Below, piece after piece: positions 1 through 8,343 of a stretch of DNA of 33,090 bases. Each line of letters begins with the position of its first letter. Within the stretch, counting starts at the first letter, position 1. Origin of the DNA: Bacillus sp. MM2020_4 (GTDB lineage Bacteria; Bacillota; Bacilli; Bacillales; Cytobacillaceae); assembly GCF_011250555.1 (NCBI RefSeq), contig NZ_JAANMZ010000050.1, forward strand, positions 1 through 33,090, given 5' to 3'. The notes beneath the pieces were generated by a model. The model was not told the origin of the DNA and ran no database searches. It saw only the letters and a list, made by a program, of their open reading frames with translations. Both the position numbers and the translations under genes were made by a program.

Positions 1-652
1 TACCATCACTATTTATCACACCTACATCAACAGGAAAGGTAGTTGGTGCCCATCCAACCGTGGATGATAATGGGTCATTCAAAATAGTTGTAACAGGGTC
101 GAATGTGGAATTATCAGCACTAGGTATTTGCCCTAACCGCATATAGGCGTCATCTGTGACCACGTCGATATAAGTGCTCGGCTTGATGACGTTTAGCGTA
201 AATATAGGTGGGGTTTCTACCGTGCCATTGTTGGCGATGGTTGCCATGCCGTTTAGGATGTCTGCTGGTTTTTCTGACCCGTACTTGTAAGGATCCGGGC
301 AAATAAAATTAAAAGAACCTTTACCTGTATTTACAAACTCATTGAGATTTAGCCCACCATCCACCATTGCATAATAAGTTCGGTCCGGTTCAGCAGAGAA
401 AATGAGTTCTGCCACGGATTCAGTAATTAACCATGCTGCTAAATCCTCTTTGATTTTGTCTAATTTCATAGTTTTATTTGCTTTGACCCTAATATAAACA
501 GGAATAATTATAGGTTCAGTATCTGTACTTTCATGATAAGCCCCAGGGTGACCTAAGATAGTTCTAAGATTTCGTTTGATTGGTGCCCAGGCAGGCCGTA
601 TGGTTCCGCGGGCAACTTCTAAATAATCTCTACTTTCCCCATTAAACAGCAT
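1..652 (-). CDS. Distal tail protein (Dit, Sipho_tail family), 3' end cut by window
   Basis: An open frame reads from an ATG at 652 leftwards to the window edge without a stop, giving about 217 residues that begin MLFNGESRDYLEVARGT. The stretch with ILGHPGAYHESTDTEPI near residue 40, followed by a beta-rich region with DPYKYGSEKP, matches the pattern of siphovirus distal tail proteins (SPP1 gp19.1-like), which form the hub ring at the tail tip. The position directly after the tape measure gene is the classical place for Dit. The start lies 2 bases after the tape-measure stop codon, so translational coupling is likely. The C-terminal part is outside the window, so whether it carries a sugar-binding extension cannot be judged. 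Confidence 0.8.
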   Translation of the reverse strand, partial: MLFNGESRDYLEVARGTIRPAWAPIKRNLRTILGHPGAYHESTDTEPIIIPVYIRVKANKTMKLDKIKEDLAAWLITESVAELIFSAEPDRTYYAMVDGGLNLNEFVNTGKGSFNFICPDPYKYGSEKPADILNGMATIANNGTVETPPIFTLNVIKPSTYIDVVTDDAYMRLGQIPSADNSTFDPVTTILNDPLSSTVGWAPTTFPVDVGVINSDG

Positions 653-654
653 CA

Positions 655-3210
655 CTACGGCCTCCCTTTAAATATTTTATTGCTGTCTGAATCCATTTGT
701 TGAAATTCAGTTGTATGTTTATATGTTCCTCTAGCAACTTCTCTACCATCCAATTCAGTATAATTATGAATAGTAATCTCTAAAGGAACACTGCCGACGG
801 TACCATTTACCGGTGATAAACCAGACAGTTGATTTATATTTGGTATTTTACTAGCATTCAAATTAGGAACTGATGCATCAGCAAGTTTCTGAGACATCTT
901 CAAAATCCCGGATAGTGAATTATCCATACCATCAACCATACCCGCACCAAGCATTTCACCTATCCACATGGTTACTCGTGAGGGAGAATGGATATCTAGA
1001 ACATTTTTCAGTTTTTCTTTCAGTCCTTCACCTAGATCTTTAACTTTCCCCCAAACCTTCCCAAACATGGACCCGATACCATCAATGAAACCCTGTACTA
1101 CGTTAGTACCCATGCTATAAAGATCAATTCCGCTGACTGTTCCAACAATCTTATCCTTCATTTCTATAAATTTTCCAGGGATAGATTTAATCCAATCAAT
1201 CACGCCGTTATACATATCTTCTATCTTATTAACAGCTGCATCTTTAGCTTCAGAAAATCCAGTAGAAACCTTAGTTTTCGTATTATCTACATGACCGACT
1301 ACTTTGTCATACATAGACTTGAACCAGTTAATTACCCCATTATAAAGAGCAACAGCAGTATTAATGACAAAATCTTTTCCTGATGAAAATCCTGACTTAA
1401 TTCCTTCCCAGAGTAAAATAGCCACTTTGAGGACGGTTGATTTTAGTAATTCCCAGTAATTAATAAATTGATTTTTAAATGCCGTTATGATTCCGAGTAA
1501 GGCTAATTTCACACCCTCAAAATCTCCAGTAAGCAGTGCAAAAAATCCGGTTACGATCGAAAGAACTAGCAATTTCAAATTCTGCCACGAATTTACGAAA
1601 AAAGTAATAAACGGGCTCAAAATTTGCATGATAAACGCAAAAAATATTTGGGCTCCTGAAGAAATGCTACTCCACAATTCAGAAAATAAAGCAACACCCT
1701 TATCCTTCATTTCAGTGAACCATTGAACAACACTCGCAACCCATTGAGGCAGGGTGGTAGTAAACCAATTTATGACCGCAAAAAATCCCTCTTTAAGGGA
1801 AGCCCATAATTTATCTACAAAATTACGGAATGTTTCTGATTTCTTGTAAGCAGCATATAACGCAACACCCAGCCCTACAAGAATAGCAATAATTAATATA
1901 ATTGGATTTGCAGCCATGGTAACGTTTAGTTTTAAAAATCCAGCCCTTAACCCCGCGAGTGCACCCTTCAACCCACCACCTGCTGTAGCAGATGCAATCG
2001 TAGCTTCGGTCCAGGCAATTTGCAAAGCAATACCAATTTTTTTAGCCTTGTTCCAAAGTTCCTCAGCTTTTGCTACTACGTCCACTAGGAAATGATAAGT
2101 AGCTGTTGCCGCTGTTATCCCTTCTACTATGGGGATAAAACCTTCCCACTCAGTAAACCCTTTTGCTACCCCTGTAACTCCCTCCAAAATCCCTGGAAGA
2201 TTATCGGCAGCTCCTTCGATAGCGGCCCCTGCGATTAACCCCAAATCCTGCAACAATGGAAATATATTAATTATTATTTCTTTTACATTTTCAACGGTAG
2301 GCATTAAATCTGTAATGAATTGTTTTGCTTTATTGAAGTACGAGTAAATCTTAGTAAAAAAAACTTCAATCTTAACAGCAGTATTTGCACCAAATGCTTG
2401 GGTTAAAGTATCTCTTGCCCCTAACCAATCGCCTTGAATAGTTTGAGTAAATGCGCCTATCACAGGGAGAACAGATTGTAACCCTTGTTTTAACTTTTCA
2501 AAAATGGGTTTAGAAACTTCACGACCCATTGTCGCAATGGAATCTTTTACATTGGAAATCATCCCGTCGAATGTTTTCGACTGAATTTCCATACCGCCCT
2601 TAAATCGATCATCCATTAGGGCAAATAAGGCATCATTAAAAGCTTGCATGTCCGTTATTTGCCCTTTGGCATTTACGACTTCCTTCTTCCCCATTTCAGC
2701 GGCTTTATCGATTAACATTTGCTTTGTTATACCGAACTCTTTCAAACGTTCCAATTCACCTGTTTGCGCATCAGCTACAGCTTCTACCGCCTGCATGAGA
2801 GGTTTACCCATCACGGCTGCCATGTTACCTGTTGACTTCATGACATCCTGAGCTTTCATACCATAAGCCGAGAGACGAGTTGTAGCTTCGACAATGTCTG
2901 GGATTTCAAATGGTGTTTCAGCGGCAAATTTTTGAGCCCACGCTAAGGTTTCCGTCGCCTTTTCACTAGATTTCAAAACAGTCGTAAGGGTGTTTTGATA
3001 TTGTTCCATGGAAGCATTTGCCCCAATGGTTCCTTCATATGCCGCATTCATTCCTGCTTTGATACGGTCAAATATAGCAAAAGCACCTAGTACCCTTGCT
3101 GCCGTATCAGCAGATTTCTTTAGAAAACCAAAAAATCCACCGACTTTGGCTCTGGCGTTAGAATCATCGGCAGTAATCTCAATGTTGGCCCCGCCAACTG
3201 TATTGGACAC
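655..3210 (-). CDS. Tape measure protein
   Basis: The 851-residue product sets tail length and is threaded in the tail tube before injection. The N-terminal 60-250 region (MEQYQNTL, ETPFEIPDIVEAT, SAYGMKAQDVMKSTGNMAA, ERLKEFGI) is the typical tape-measure domain of siphoviruses. Hydrophobic, probably membrane-active stretches follow at about 430-460 (AANPIILIIAILVGLGVALY) and 525-560, with amphipathic repeats containing WF/GVINWFKS/GVIDWIKS patterns up to about 690. The start is a GTG at 3210 with a strong GGAGGAAAGGAGGAGATATA leader. It lies between the tail chaperones and Dit, the standard order. It is short for a tape measure, suggesting a comparatively short tail (inference). A terminator-like hairpin lies directly upstream. 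Confidence 0.92.
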   Translation of the reverse strand: MSNTVGGANIEITADDSNARAKVGGFFGFLKKSADTAARVLGAFAIFDRIKAGMNAAYEGTIGANASMEQYQNTLTTVLKSSEKATETLAWAQKFAAETPFEIPDIVEATTRLSAYGMKAQDVMKSTGNMAAVMGKPLMQAVEAVADAQTGELERLKEFGITKQMLIDKAAEMGKKEVVNAKGQITDMQAFNDALFALMDDRFKGGMEIQSKTFDGMISNVKDSIATMGREVSKPIFEKLKQGLQSVLPVIGAFTQTIQGDWLGARDTLTQAFGANTAVKIEVFFTKIYSYFNKAKQFITDLMPTVENVKEIIINIFPLLQDLGLIAGAAIEGAADNLPGILEGVTGVAKGFTEWEGFIPIVEGITAATATYHFLVDVVAKAEELWNKAKKIGIALQIAWTEATIASATAGGGLKGALAGLRAGFLKLNVTMAANPIILIIAILVGLGVALYAAYKKSETFRNFVDKLWASLKEGFFAVINWFTTTLPQWVASVVQWFTEMKDKGVALFSELWSSISSGAQIFFAFIMQILSPFITFFVNSWQNLKLLVLSIVTGFFALLTGDFEGVKLALLGIITAFKNQFINYWELLKSTVLKVAILLWEGIKSGFSSGKDFVINTAVALYNGVINWFKSMYDKVVGHVDNTKTKVSTGFSEAKDAAVNKIEDMYNGVIDWIKSIPGKFIEMKDKIVGTVSGIDLYSMGTNVVQGFIDGIGSMFGKVWGKVKDLGEGLKEKLKNVLDIHSPSRVTMWIGEMLGAGMVDGMDNSLSGILKMSQKLADASVPNLNASKIPNINQLSGLSPVNGTVGSVPLEITIHNYTELDGREVARGTYKHTTEFQQMDSDSNKIFKGRP

Positions 3211-3230
3211 TATATCTCCTCCTTTCCTCC

Positions 3231-3263
3231 AAAATAAAAAGCCTGAACCCTATTTGGATTCAG
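3231..3263 (-). terminator. Intrinsic terminator-like hairpin before the tape measure gene
   Basis: On the minus strand an 8-bp stem (CTGAATCC with GGGTTCAG, one G-U pair, loop AAATA) is followed by GC and TTTTTATTTT. The stop codon of the frameshifted chaperone frame (3250-3252) lies in the loop/stem. The tape measure SD follows immediately. The same tail GCTTTTTATTTTGGAGG recurs before the small terminase at 13971-13982. Confidence 0.7.
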
Positions 3264-3693
3264 ACTCCTTCCACCATGTATCCGTTTTGTAATTAGAATT
3301 TTCCATTTCCGTATTTTCGCCGCTCAATGCCTTTTCAAATTCAGGAGGAAGTAAATCTCCAAGCGCTTGTCCTTTTGAAAAAATACCCTCAAGAAGAATT
3401 GATATAGATTGTACTTGGCCAATGATGTTTTGCCGTTGCTTTTCCCATTGTTCCTTTTGAGCCTGTCTCGCTTTGCGAAATAGCCATTGAGGAGAATGAT
3501 CAAGTACATATTCCTCTGTATATCGAAAATGGGAGGATACTAGTTCAATGCTGTTTACGAGTTTGTCAAGAAACTCTCCCCACTGTCTGTACGGATCCCT
3601 CGGTTCTTGTTGAAGAGACTCTTCAGGTCCGGAAGTTCCACTTTGAATAGCTTCTTCGCCAGACTCCGGACCAACATAAAAGCCTTTTCTATA
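3250..3693 (-). CDS. Tail assembly chaperone T part, expressed by -1 frameshift from the 3555-4034 gene
   Basis: In the -1 frame relative to the 159-residue chaperone gene there is an open stretch from just after a TAA at 3694-3696 to a TAG at 3250-3252. It has no good start codon or SD of its own. The encoded sequence past the upstream stop (DPYRQWGEFLDKLVNSIELV, later WLFRKARQAQKEQWEKQ and LLPPEFEKAL) looks like real protein. This is the arrangement of the lambda G/GT genes, where ribosomal slippage makes a minor fused chaperone of about 260 residues that binds the tape measure. Slippage must occur between 3693 and 3555. No perfect X-XXY-YYZ heptamer is present; the A-rich GAAAAGG followed by CTTTT near 3678-3688 is the best candidate. 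Confidence 0.72.
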   Translation of the reverse strand, partial: YRKGFYVGPESGEEAIQSGTSGPEESLQQEPRDPYRQWGEFLDKLVNSIELVSSHFRYTEEYVLDHSPQWLFRKARQAQKEQWEKQRQNIIGQVQSISILLEGIFSKGQALGDLLPPEFEKALSGENTEMENSNYKTDTWWKESESK

Positions 3694-4034
3694 TTAACCT
3701 GATCTACATAAAGTTCAATTACTTCAAGGGTGATTACTGGATCCAGAGACAATGCTTGATCATCTTCGATTTCAAGAAGGATTGATAGTAAATGGACGAC
3801 TTTTTCCTCTGGCAATTCAATTAAAATGGTGATGAACTTTTCGCTGTCAGATAGCTCCTGACTTCCGATAATACCCTGATATTGTTCATAAAGCTTCATC
3901 CCATCAATGCCAAGGAATTTTGCAATTTTAATAAGCTTAAGGTTATTTAACCTTGGGACCACTAGGGTACCACCCTCTACCATAGTTACTTTACCAAGTG
4001 GTCCAATATCTAAAGAGTTTAATTTTTGCTCCAT
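3555..4034 (-). CDS. Tail assembly chaperone (gpG-like)
   Basis: The 159-residue acidic, helical protein (MEQKLNSLDIGPLGKVTMVEG, then LIKIAKFLGIDGMKLYEQ) lies between the major tail protein and the tape measure gene, where siphoviruses encode the tail assembly chaperones. Such proteins coat the tape measure before tube polymerisation and are absent from virions. The -1 frame overlapping its 3' end continues 305 bases past its stop, so the gene probably gives both a short G and a longer G-T product. No sequence motif identifies it independently; the assignment rests on position, size and the frameshift geometry. Confidence 0.75.
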   Translation of the reverse strand: MEQKLNSLDIGPLGKVTMVEGGTLVVPRLNNLKLIKIAKFLGIDGMKLYEQYQGIIGSQELSDSEKFITILIELPEEKVVHLLSILLEIEDDQALSLDPVITLEVIELYVDQVNIEKAFMLVRSLAKKLFKVELPDLKSLFNKNRGIRTDSGESFLTNS

Positions 4035-4041
4035 TGATTAA

Positions 4042-4845
4042 TTACCTCGTTTCCTCAATTTCGTAGTACACATTTTCGATTTCGTCCACTCCATCAACGG
4101 GGAACGCTTTTAACTTGAGAGGCAATAATCGCTTCTCTTTGGAATAACCCTGTGTTTTCTCATCACCAGAGATTTGGCATTTTCGGTAAATGGCCATGTA
4201 AAGAGAGCCATCTTTCTTTTGGCTAATTAAGCCAATCATGATCATTGGTAAATTACTTGTTGTACCATAACCAATTCTTTTCGTCCCTAAAGCCGTTACT
4301 GGGGAAACTGATGCCCCGGAAGCTGCTGCTGTCTTTACTGGCTCAGCAAGATAGATCGAGTTTCCGGAAATCGAGCCAATTTTTAATACTTCATTACCAA
4401 TTTTTAAATACTTACCAGCTAAAAAACCCGTAGCACTTGTCACCGCAATAATTGTCGCACCAACAACTAATGCGCCTGTTGTGGTTGTCGCTGTACCAAG
4501 AGTGGGAGCAGTTTCTATGATAGGTCCCCCAATTAAAGCAAGCTGCCTATTCTCCAATGTATTTTCGGCCAATTGAGTCTCTATTGAGTGTTCCCAGCTG
4601 GTAATATCAGAGTCTACAGGTCCCTTCACCTGATCCACTTCGAAATCCTCTGTCTCGAAGCTACGGGATGTTGAAATCCCTTCGTTTGTTGCTCCTAAGT
4701 CTTTCCAAGGAGCCTTTAATTCATAGGTTGCTAAGTCCATTACATCTGCGATTGCAGCTGGGACCGTCGTTCCGAATGGAGACCAAACCAATCGACCGGG
4801 ACCACCCACTATATTTTGTGAATTTGTTTTAAATAAATCCGGCAT
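4042..4845 (-). CDS. Major tail (tube) protein
   Basis: The 267-residue product begins MPDLFKTNSQNIVGGPGRLVW and is beta-rich and Gly/Thr/Ala-rich, as tail tube subunits are. The segment around 115-185 (TTTTGALVVGATIIAVTSAT and so on) looks like an inserted Ig-like or spacer domain. It lies between the tail terminator group and the chaperones, the expected site of the tube gene. Its ATG overlaps the TAA of the upstream gene (TAATG), and a GAGAGGTG SD precedes it. It builds the inner tail tube around the tape measure. Confidence 0.8.
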   Translation of the reverse strand: MPDLFKTNSQNIVGGPGRLVWSPFGTTVPAAIADVMDLATYELKAPWKDLGATNEGISTSRSFETEDFEVDQVKGPVDSDITSWEHSIETQLAENTLENRQLALIGGPIIETAPTLGTATTTTGALVVGATIIAVTSATGFLAGKYLKIGNEVLKIGSISGNSIYLAEPVKTAAASGASVSPVTALGTKRIGYGTTSNLPMIMIGLISQKKDGSLYMAIYRKCQISGDEKTQGYSKEKRLLPLKLKAFPVDGVDEIENVYYEIEETR

Positions 4846-5057
4846 TAACTTTTCACCTCTCTAAATTTCCAAGTAGTGTTTTCAACAAGCTCTTTAGCTT
4901 CTTCTTTTGAGATTTCATCGCCTACGACAAGTACTTGTCCTTTATACATGTCAAAGATTTCATCTTTACGTTGCAATCTAAAAATGAGGGCACCGTTGTT
5001 TTGATCAACAGGGCCCTCGCAAATAATCTTTTTTGGTTCCTTTTTTAATTTAGGCAA
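4845..5057 (-). CDS. Small conserved-type phage protein, unknown function
   Basis: A 70-residue protein (starting PKLKKEPKKIICEGPVDQNN) with a TTG start at 5057 preceded by AGGAGGCTGATTTA. It is charged, with no membrane segment or cysteine motif. Its stop overlaps the start of the major tail gene by one base (TAATG), so the two are probably co-translated. Its place between the tail terminator and tube genes suggests a tail accessory role, but no family is recognised. Confidence 0.7.
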   Translation of the reverse strand: MPKLKKEPKKIICEGPVDQNNGALIFRLQRKDEIFDMYKGQVLVVGDEISKEEAKELVENTTWKFREVKS

Positions 5058-5070
5058 ATAAATCAGCCTC

Positions 5071-5424
5071 CTATGCTTCTAAATGTTCTAACCTCATATA
5101 GCACCAGGCTTCAGGTTTCTGAGTGTCTTGATCAACATCAGGCATGGGATTAGCCTCCCTTTCACACCAAACTACCTGTAACCCAGCAATGCTACTTGCA
5201 TAACGCTCTAAAAGATTCATAGCACCAATTAGTCCACCCATAGCCTCGTAATCTTTGTCAGCACGGTAGATTAGTTGAATACGAGTATAATCAGTACCCC
5301 CTGAATTACGAACAAGCAAAGCGGGCAATTTGGCATTTGTAGGAAAGGTATTTCCAAAGACATTAACACCTCGTAAAGAGAAAAAATTTATAACCGGAGG
5401 GATAGGATCCTTGTAATCAATCAT
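5071..5424 (-). CDS. Tail terminator / tail completion protein
   Basis: A 117-residue protein starting MIDYKDPIPPVINFFSLRG, with an AGGCTGATAAACA leader. Size, alpha/beta composition and position after the gp10-like gene fit the SPP1 gp17/lambda U group that caps the tail tube and docks it to the head. Central residues TRIQLIYRADKDYEAMGGLI are typical of such proteins, which bear a first-strand plus helix motif. Assignment is mainly from gene order. Confidence 0.6.
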   Translation of the reverse strand: MIDYKDPIPPVINFFSLRGVNVFGNTFPTNAKLPALLVRNSGGTDYTRIQLIYRADKDYEAMGGLIGAMNLLERYASSIAGLQVVWCEREANPMPDVDQDTQKPEAWCYMRLEHLEA

Positions 5425-5430
5425 TGTTTA

Positions 5431-5841
5431 TCAGCCTCCGAATAAGGTCCGCTTTATTTGCTCTTGACCTACCTTTTTAATCCGCTTTTCTGATGAATCC
5501 AGTGCCCTGCCCATAATGTTAAAATGCTTTTCTAGATGGCCGGCATACGCTACATTTGAGCCGATTTTTAATGTGGTTTTAGAGCCCCTATCTGAGACAT
5601 CATTAATCACATCAGATGAAGTAGCCGGAGAGCCGGTTACATATCCGATAGAATTTACATATAAACCAGTATCAATATGATCATCCTGTGTCGTAATCTC
5701 TTTAGCCTCATCGGCCCAAACCATCCCTGCAGCTTCCACTGCTTTTTTACGAGCCTCTTGGAGCTTGTGAGGTAACTTGCTTTTGAAATAACTCATTGCC
5801 TTTGCATCGATTTTCATTTGTACCTTAACACCATCGGCCAT
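5431..5841 (-). CDS. HK97 gp10-like head-tail protein
   Basis: A 136-residue protein. The segment LQEARKKAVEAAGMVWADEAKEITTQDD, followed by DTGLYVNSIG, is the hallmark of HK97 gp10-like family proteins (D-T-G-x-L/Y-x-x-S). These are tail-completion/joining proteins of siphoviruses. The ATG at 5841 directly abuts the TAA of the preceding head-closure gene, so translation is probably coupled. It lies between head closure and tail terminator genes, the usual order. Confidence 0.78.
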   Translation of the reverse strand: MADGVKVQMKIDAKAMSYFKSKLPHKLQEARKKAVEAAGMVWADEAKEITTQDDHIDTGLYVNSIGYVTGSPATSSDVINDVSDRGSKTTLKIGSNVAYAGHLEKHFNIMGRALDSSEKRIKKVGQEQIKRTLFGG

Positions 5842-6204
5842 TTAATCACCCGCCTTTTTCAGTGTGACCTCATAGTGGTGAAGTCGAATGCGACCATGTA
5901 TTGGATTAATATTATCCACCTTAAAGATTCCAGATAGGACTGAATTTCCATCCTTATCGACAATATCCTTAATAGTCATGGCGTCATTTATTTGTTCTGA
6001 AGCGGACAAAAAGAGGACATTTTCAACAATTATGTCCACCCCGTTTGAATCATTGCTCATTCTTCTTTTTATCTGATCAATTCGGCAATGGACATTAGGT
6101 GTAGGGACATCTTCAATAATGTCCCGATTGTACGCATCCTTTCCCACTACCTGTCCTGGGTTAATTAAAGTACAGCGATGGATTAAAAGGCGTTCTAATC
6201 TCAT
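5842..6204 (-). CDS. Head closure / head-tail joining protein
   Basis: A 120-residue protein starting MRLERLLIHRCTLINPGQVV. The HRCTL segment, VHCRIDQI and a C-terminal INPIHGRIRLHHYEV strand pattern fit head-closure (stopper) proteins of the SPP1 gp16 / lambda FII group, which close the portal channel after packaging. Its ATG overlaps the stop of the upstream connector gene (ATGA, 4 bases). Its place between the connector and the gp10-like protein supports the call. Confidence 0.7.
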   Translation of the reverse strand: MRLERLLIHRCTLINPGQVVGKDAYNRDIIEDVPTPNVHCRIDQIKRRMSNDSNGVDIIVENVLFLSASEQINDAMTIKDIVDKDGNSVLSGIFKVDNINPIHGRIRLHHYEVTLKKAGD

Positions 6205-6617
6205 CCCTGTTCACATCCTGATGGCCCTGAAACAGCAAAAAAGGAAATGCCCGTTACCGGCTGCACCTTCAATGAATCAATAATGCTATCAAGTTCAGGA
6301 ATGCCGGTTGATTCACCAGGTTGAACCTTTTTGGCAGTATACGAATAAGACCCGATTTTCTCACTATCAATCGGGCTAAGTGAATCCTCTTTAACATCTG
6401 GATTATCTTGATACCAGAGATATTCCACCAGTAATATGGTAGCAGTGCGGAGATCAGCAAGCATATCAGGATCCGTTTCATCACGAAACTTTCTGCCGGC
6501 AGCACGATGCAACCAGCTTTCCGACCGCTCGATATAACCAGTTATTTTTTCATCCGTTAATGCAGCAACTTCCGGGAAGGAGGTCCTGTCTTTAACTTCT
6601 TGAGTATTAGCGTACAT
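6201..6617 (-). CDS. Head-tail connector protein (gp6/gp15-like adaptor)
   Basis: The reading frame is open upstream to 6731, but the real start is ATG at 6617 (MYANTQEVKDRTSFPEVAAL), because GTCGAGGTGGAG lies just before it and the upstream part overlaps another gene. The 138 residues include LTDEKITGYIERSESWLHRA and LRTATILLVEYLWYQDN, the helical pattern of head-tail connector adaptors (HK97 gp6 / SPP1 gp15 group), which form the ring below the portal. It overlaps the next gene by 4 bases. Confidence 0.75.
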   Translation of the reverse strand: MYANTQEVKDRTSFPEVAALTDEKITGYIERSESWLHRAAGRKFRDETDPDMLADLRTATILLVEYLWYQDNPDVKEDSLSPIDSEKIGSYSYTAKKVQPGESTGIPELDSIIDSLKVQPVTGISFFAVSGPSGCEQG

Positions 6618-6618
6618 G

Positions 6619-6834
6619 CTACTCCACCTCGACAATAAATCCAGCCTTAATGTAAGCCAGCAAGAAATCAGATGGATTTTCAGGTAATTCCTTTTCTTGT
6701 TCCCCAGCCAAAGTAAAAGAGAGATCCGCATATTGTGTTTTGGGATCTCTCATTTTATACTTCTTCTTTTTGCCTTCTTGCTTTTCTTCAGATAGTTCAG
6801 GTTCCTCTTTCAAATTCTCCTGTTTTTTAGCCAC
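6619..6834 (-). CDS. Small charged protein between capsid and connector genes, unknown
   Basis: A 71-residue protein starting at a GTG (6834; AKKQENLKEEPELSEEKQEG) with an excellent AAGGAGGT leader; the upstream in-frame ATG at 6864 would overlap the capsid gene and lacks an SD. The first 35 residues are lysine/glutamate-rich and probably unstructured; the rest (YADLSFTLAGEQEKELPENP then LLAYIKAGFIVEVE) looks folded. Comparable short proteins occur downstream of major capsid genes in Bacillus siphoviruses, but I do not know a function. Confidence 0.7.
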   Translation of the reverse strand: MAKKQENLKEEPELSEEKQEGKKKKYKMRDPKTQYADLSFTLAGEQEKELPENPSDFLLAYIKAGFIVEVE

Positions 6835-6847
6835 AATTCTGACCTCC

Positions 6848-7939
6848 TTATCGAGCAGTATCAAGCGTTAGAATCATACGAGCATTCGGATCAAAAGGAA
6901 TGAAATCAGATGTCACAGTGGCATACGAGCCTTCTACCTGTGTTTTTACATTGCGGTCATTCTCAACTGAAAACGGCTTGTACTGGTATTCAGCCAGGGC
7001 GAAATTAGTATCTACGAGCATAATGCGATTGTCCGGAAGTTCCTCTGATATGAACGGTGCCATACGAAGGACATTCGGCATTTCCCCATTTTTTAATTCA
7101 TTTAAGAAGATTAGTTGGCCGTTATCCTCCTTTTGGGTAGCCCACTTTTCAGCAGTTTTCAGATTCATGATAGTCCGATTGTACGTAAAACCATATTTTT
7201 GATTAGCATATTGAGTTGCATACCAAATATCGGACAATTTCCAATCGTTCGCTGTTTTTACTCCGAGCGTTGGAGCAGCATCGGTACCGTCCTTAAAATA
7301 TCCATTGAGCAATCGCTGGATAGCCAGCTTTTCATCTGTACGGCCCATTTGCATGCCGCGCTTACGTAAATGGAGTGCCAGCATATCAATCTTCATCGAT
7401 TTTGCTTCATCGGTAATTTCGATACCGCCACCGCGTTTATAAACAAAAATAGTATGATCAGTATCCAACTTAATTGTAACGACCGGGATTGGTGCACCTT
7501 GACCAACGAAACTTAAATCAAGATCATCATTATCTTTGTTTTCGAGCGTGTAATATTGGTAAGACATTTGGTCCATAGAAATGGTTTTAGCTACTAACTG
7601 ATCGGCTCGACCTGCAGCAAGATATCCCTCACGGAAACCATCTTCCAAAACCGCATTGAACAATGGCTTTGTATTGTCATTTTCATAAAGCGCACGGACT
7701 TGAAGCGTGTCCACTTCCCTAATACCTAGAGATCGAATAGCATCCTTAAGAGTAACGCCTTGAGAGTCAAGATAAGAACGGAAAGTAGCAGAGCTGTTTT
7801 TCTTGAGTAAGTCCTCTGCTTGTCCTGCAATGCGACCATCTTTTTGAGCTGATTCTCTCATCGCGGTTGTTAAATCTGAACCGTTTTTTAACTCAATAAT
7901 TTCTCCACGGCTGTTTTTAATTTTGCCTGTAAATTTCAT
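6848..7939 (-). CDS. Major capsid protein (HK97 fold)
   Basis: A 363-residue protein beginning MKFTGKIKNSRGEIIELKNG with a GGAGGGGAAATC leader. The size, the N-terminal helical portion (about 1-60), the E-loop/P-domain-like central region with FVYKRGGGIEITDEAKSMKI, and the C-terminal IMLVDTNFALAEYQYKPF followed by NARMILTLD are characteristic of phage major capsid proteins. It follows the protease/scaffold and decoration-like genes, the standard head gene order. It forms the icosahedral shell; whether its N terminus is removed by the prohead protease cannot be seen. Confidence 0.85.
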   Translation of the reverse strand: MKFTGKIKNSRGEIIELKNGSDLTTAMRESAQKDGRIAGQAEDLLKKNSSATFRSYLDSQGVTLKDAIRSLGIREVDTLQVRALYENDNTKPLFNAVLEDGFREGYLAAGRADQLVAKTISMDQMSYQYYTLENKDNDDLDLSFVGQGAPIPVVTIKLDTDHTIFVYKRGGGIEITDEAKSMKIDMLALHLRKRGMQMGRTDEKLAIQRLLNGYFKDGTDAAPTLGVKTANDWKLSDIWYATQYANQKYGFTYNRTIMNLKTAEKWATQKEDNGQLIFLNELKNGEMPNVLRMAPFISEELPDNRIMLVDTNFALAEYQYKPFSVENDRNVKTQVEGSYATVTSDFIPFDPNARMILTLDTAR

Positions 7940-7953
7940 GATTTCCCCTCCTG

Positions 7954-8343
7954 TTATGGTAGTAGAACTTCTACTGTTTTTTTGCTATCGTTAACCAACG
8001 CCACAAACGTACCGTTTGCAGCCCCTGCCTTTTTTACCCCGCCTGCTCCGTTTGCAACAACAGGATCACCCACAGCGATTGCACCTGTATAAGGGATTTC
8101 ATCATTGCGGGAAAATCCATATACATGAACTCCTAATGGTGCATCTGGGTTTGTTACCGTATGCTTTGCGATTAATTGAATAGCATCGCCATCAGCACAT
8201 TTCACAGCATGATAAGCTCCGGTATTTGCTAATTTTAACGGTGCCCCTCCTTTGACAGGTGCGGCTACTGTAGCGTCTTGCACAAATACAGTTAACGATA
8301 AACCATAGTTATCCGGGACGATTCCACCACGTTTGTTCAACAT
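7954..8343 (-). CDS. Capsid decoration / stabilisation-like protein
   Basis: A 129-residue protein (MLNKRGGIVPDNYGLSLTVF) rich in Ala, Gly and Val, with the pattern KCADGDAIQLIAKHTVTN and IAVGDPVVANGAGGVKKAG. This resembles small beta-barrel proteins encoded just before the major capsid gene in many siphoviruses (DUF2190-type/decoration proteins that sit on the outer shell). The start abuts the protease-scaffold stop (shared base at 8343). Role by position and composition only. Confidence 0.6.
   Translation of the reverse strand: MLNKRGGIVPDNYGLSLTVFVQDATVAAPVKGGAPLKLANTGAYHAVKCADGDAIQLIAKHTVTNPDAPLGVHVYGFSRNDEIPYTGAIAVGDPVVANGAGGVKKAGAANGTFVALVNDSKKTVEVLLP

Noticed and set aside
3324..3509. 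61-codon minus-strand frame before the tape measure gene
   Set aside because: The -1 chaperone frame covers the same bases and reads as better protein; this frame has no SD.
6618..6731. Longer N terminus for the connector gene
   Set aside because: No SD at 6731, and the extension overlaps the preceding gene; ATG 6617 has a strong SD.
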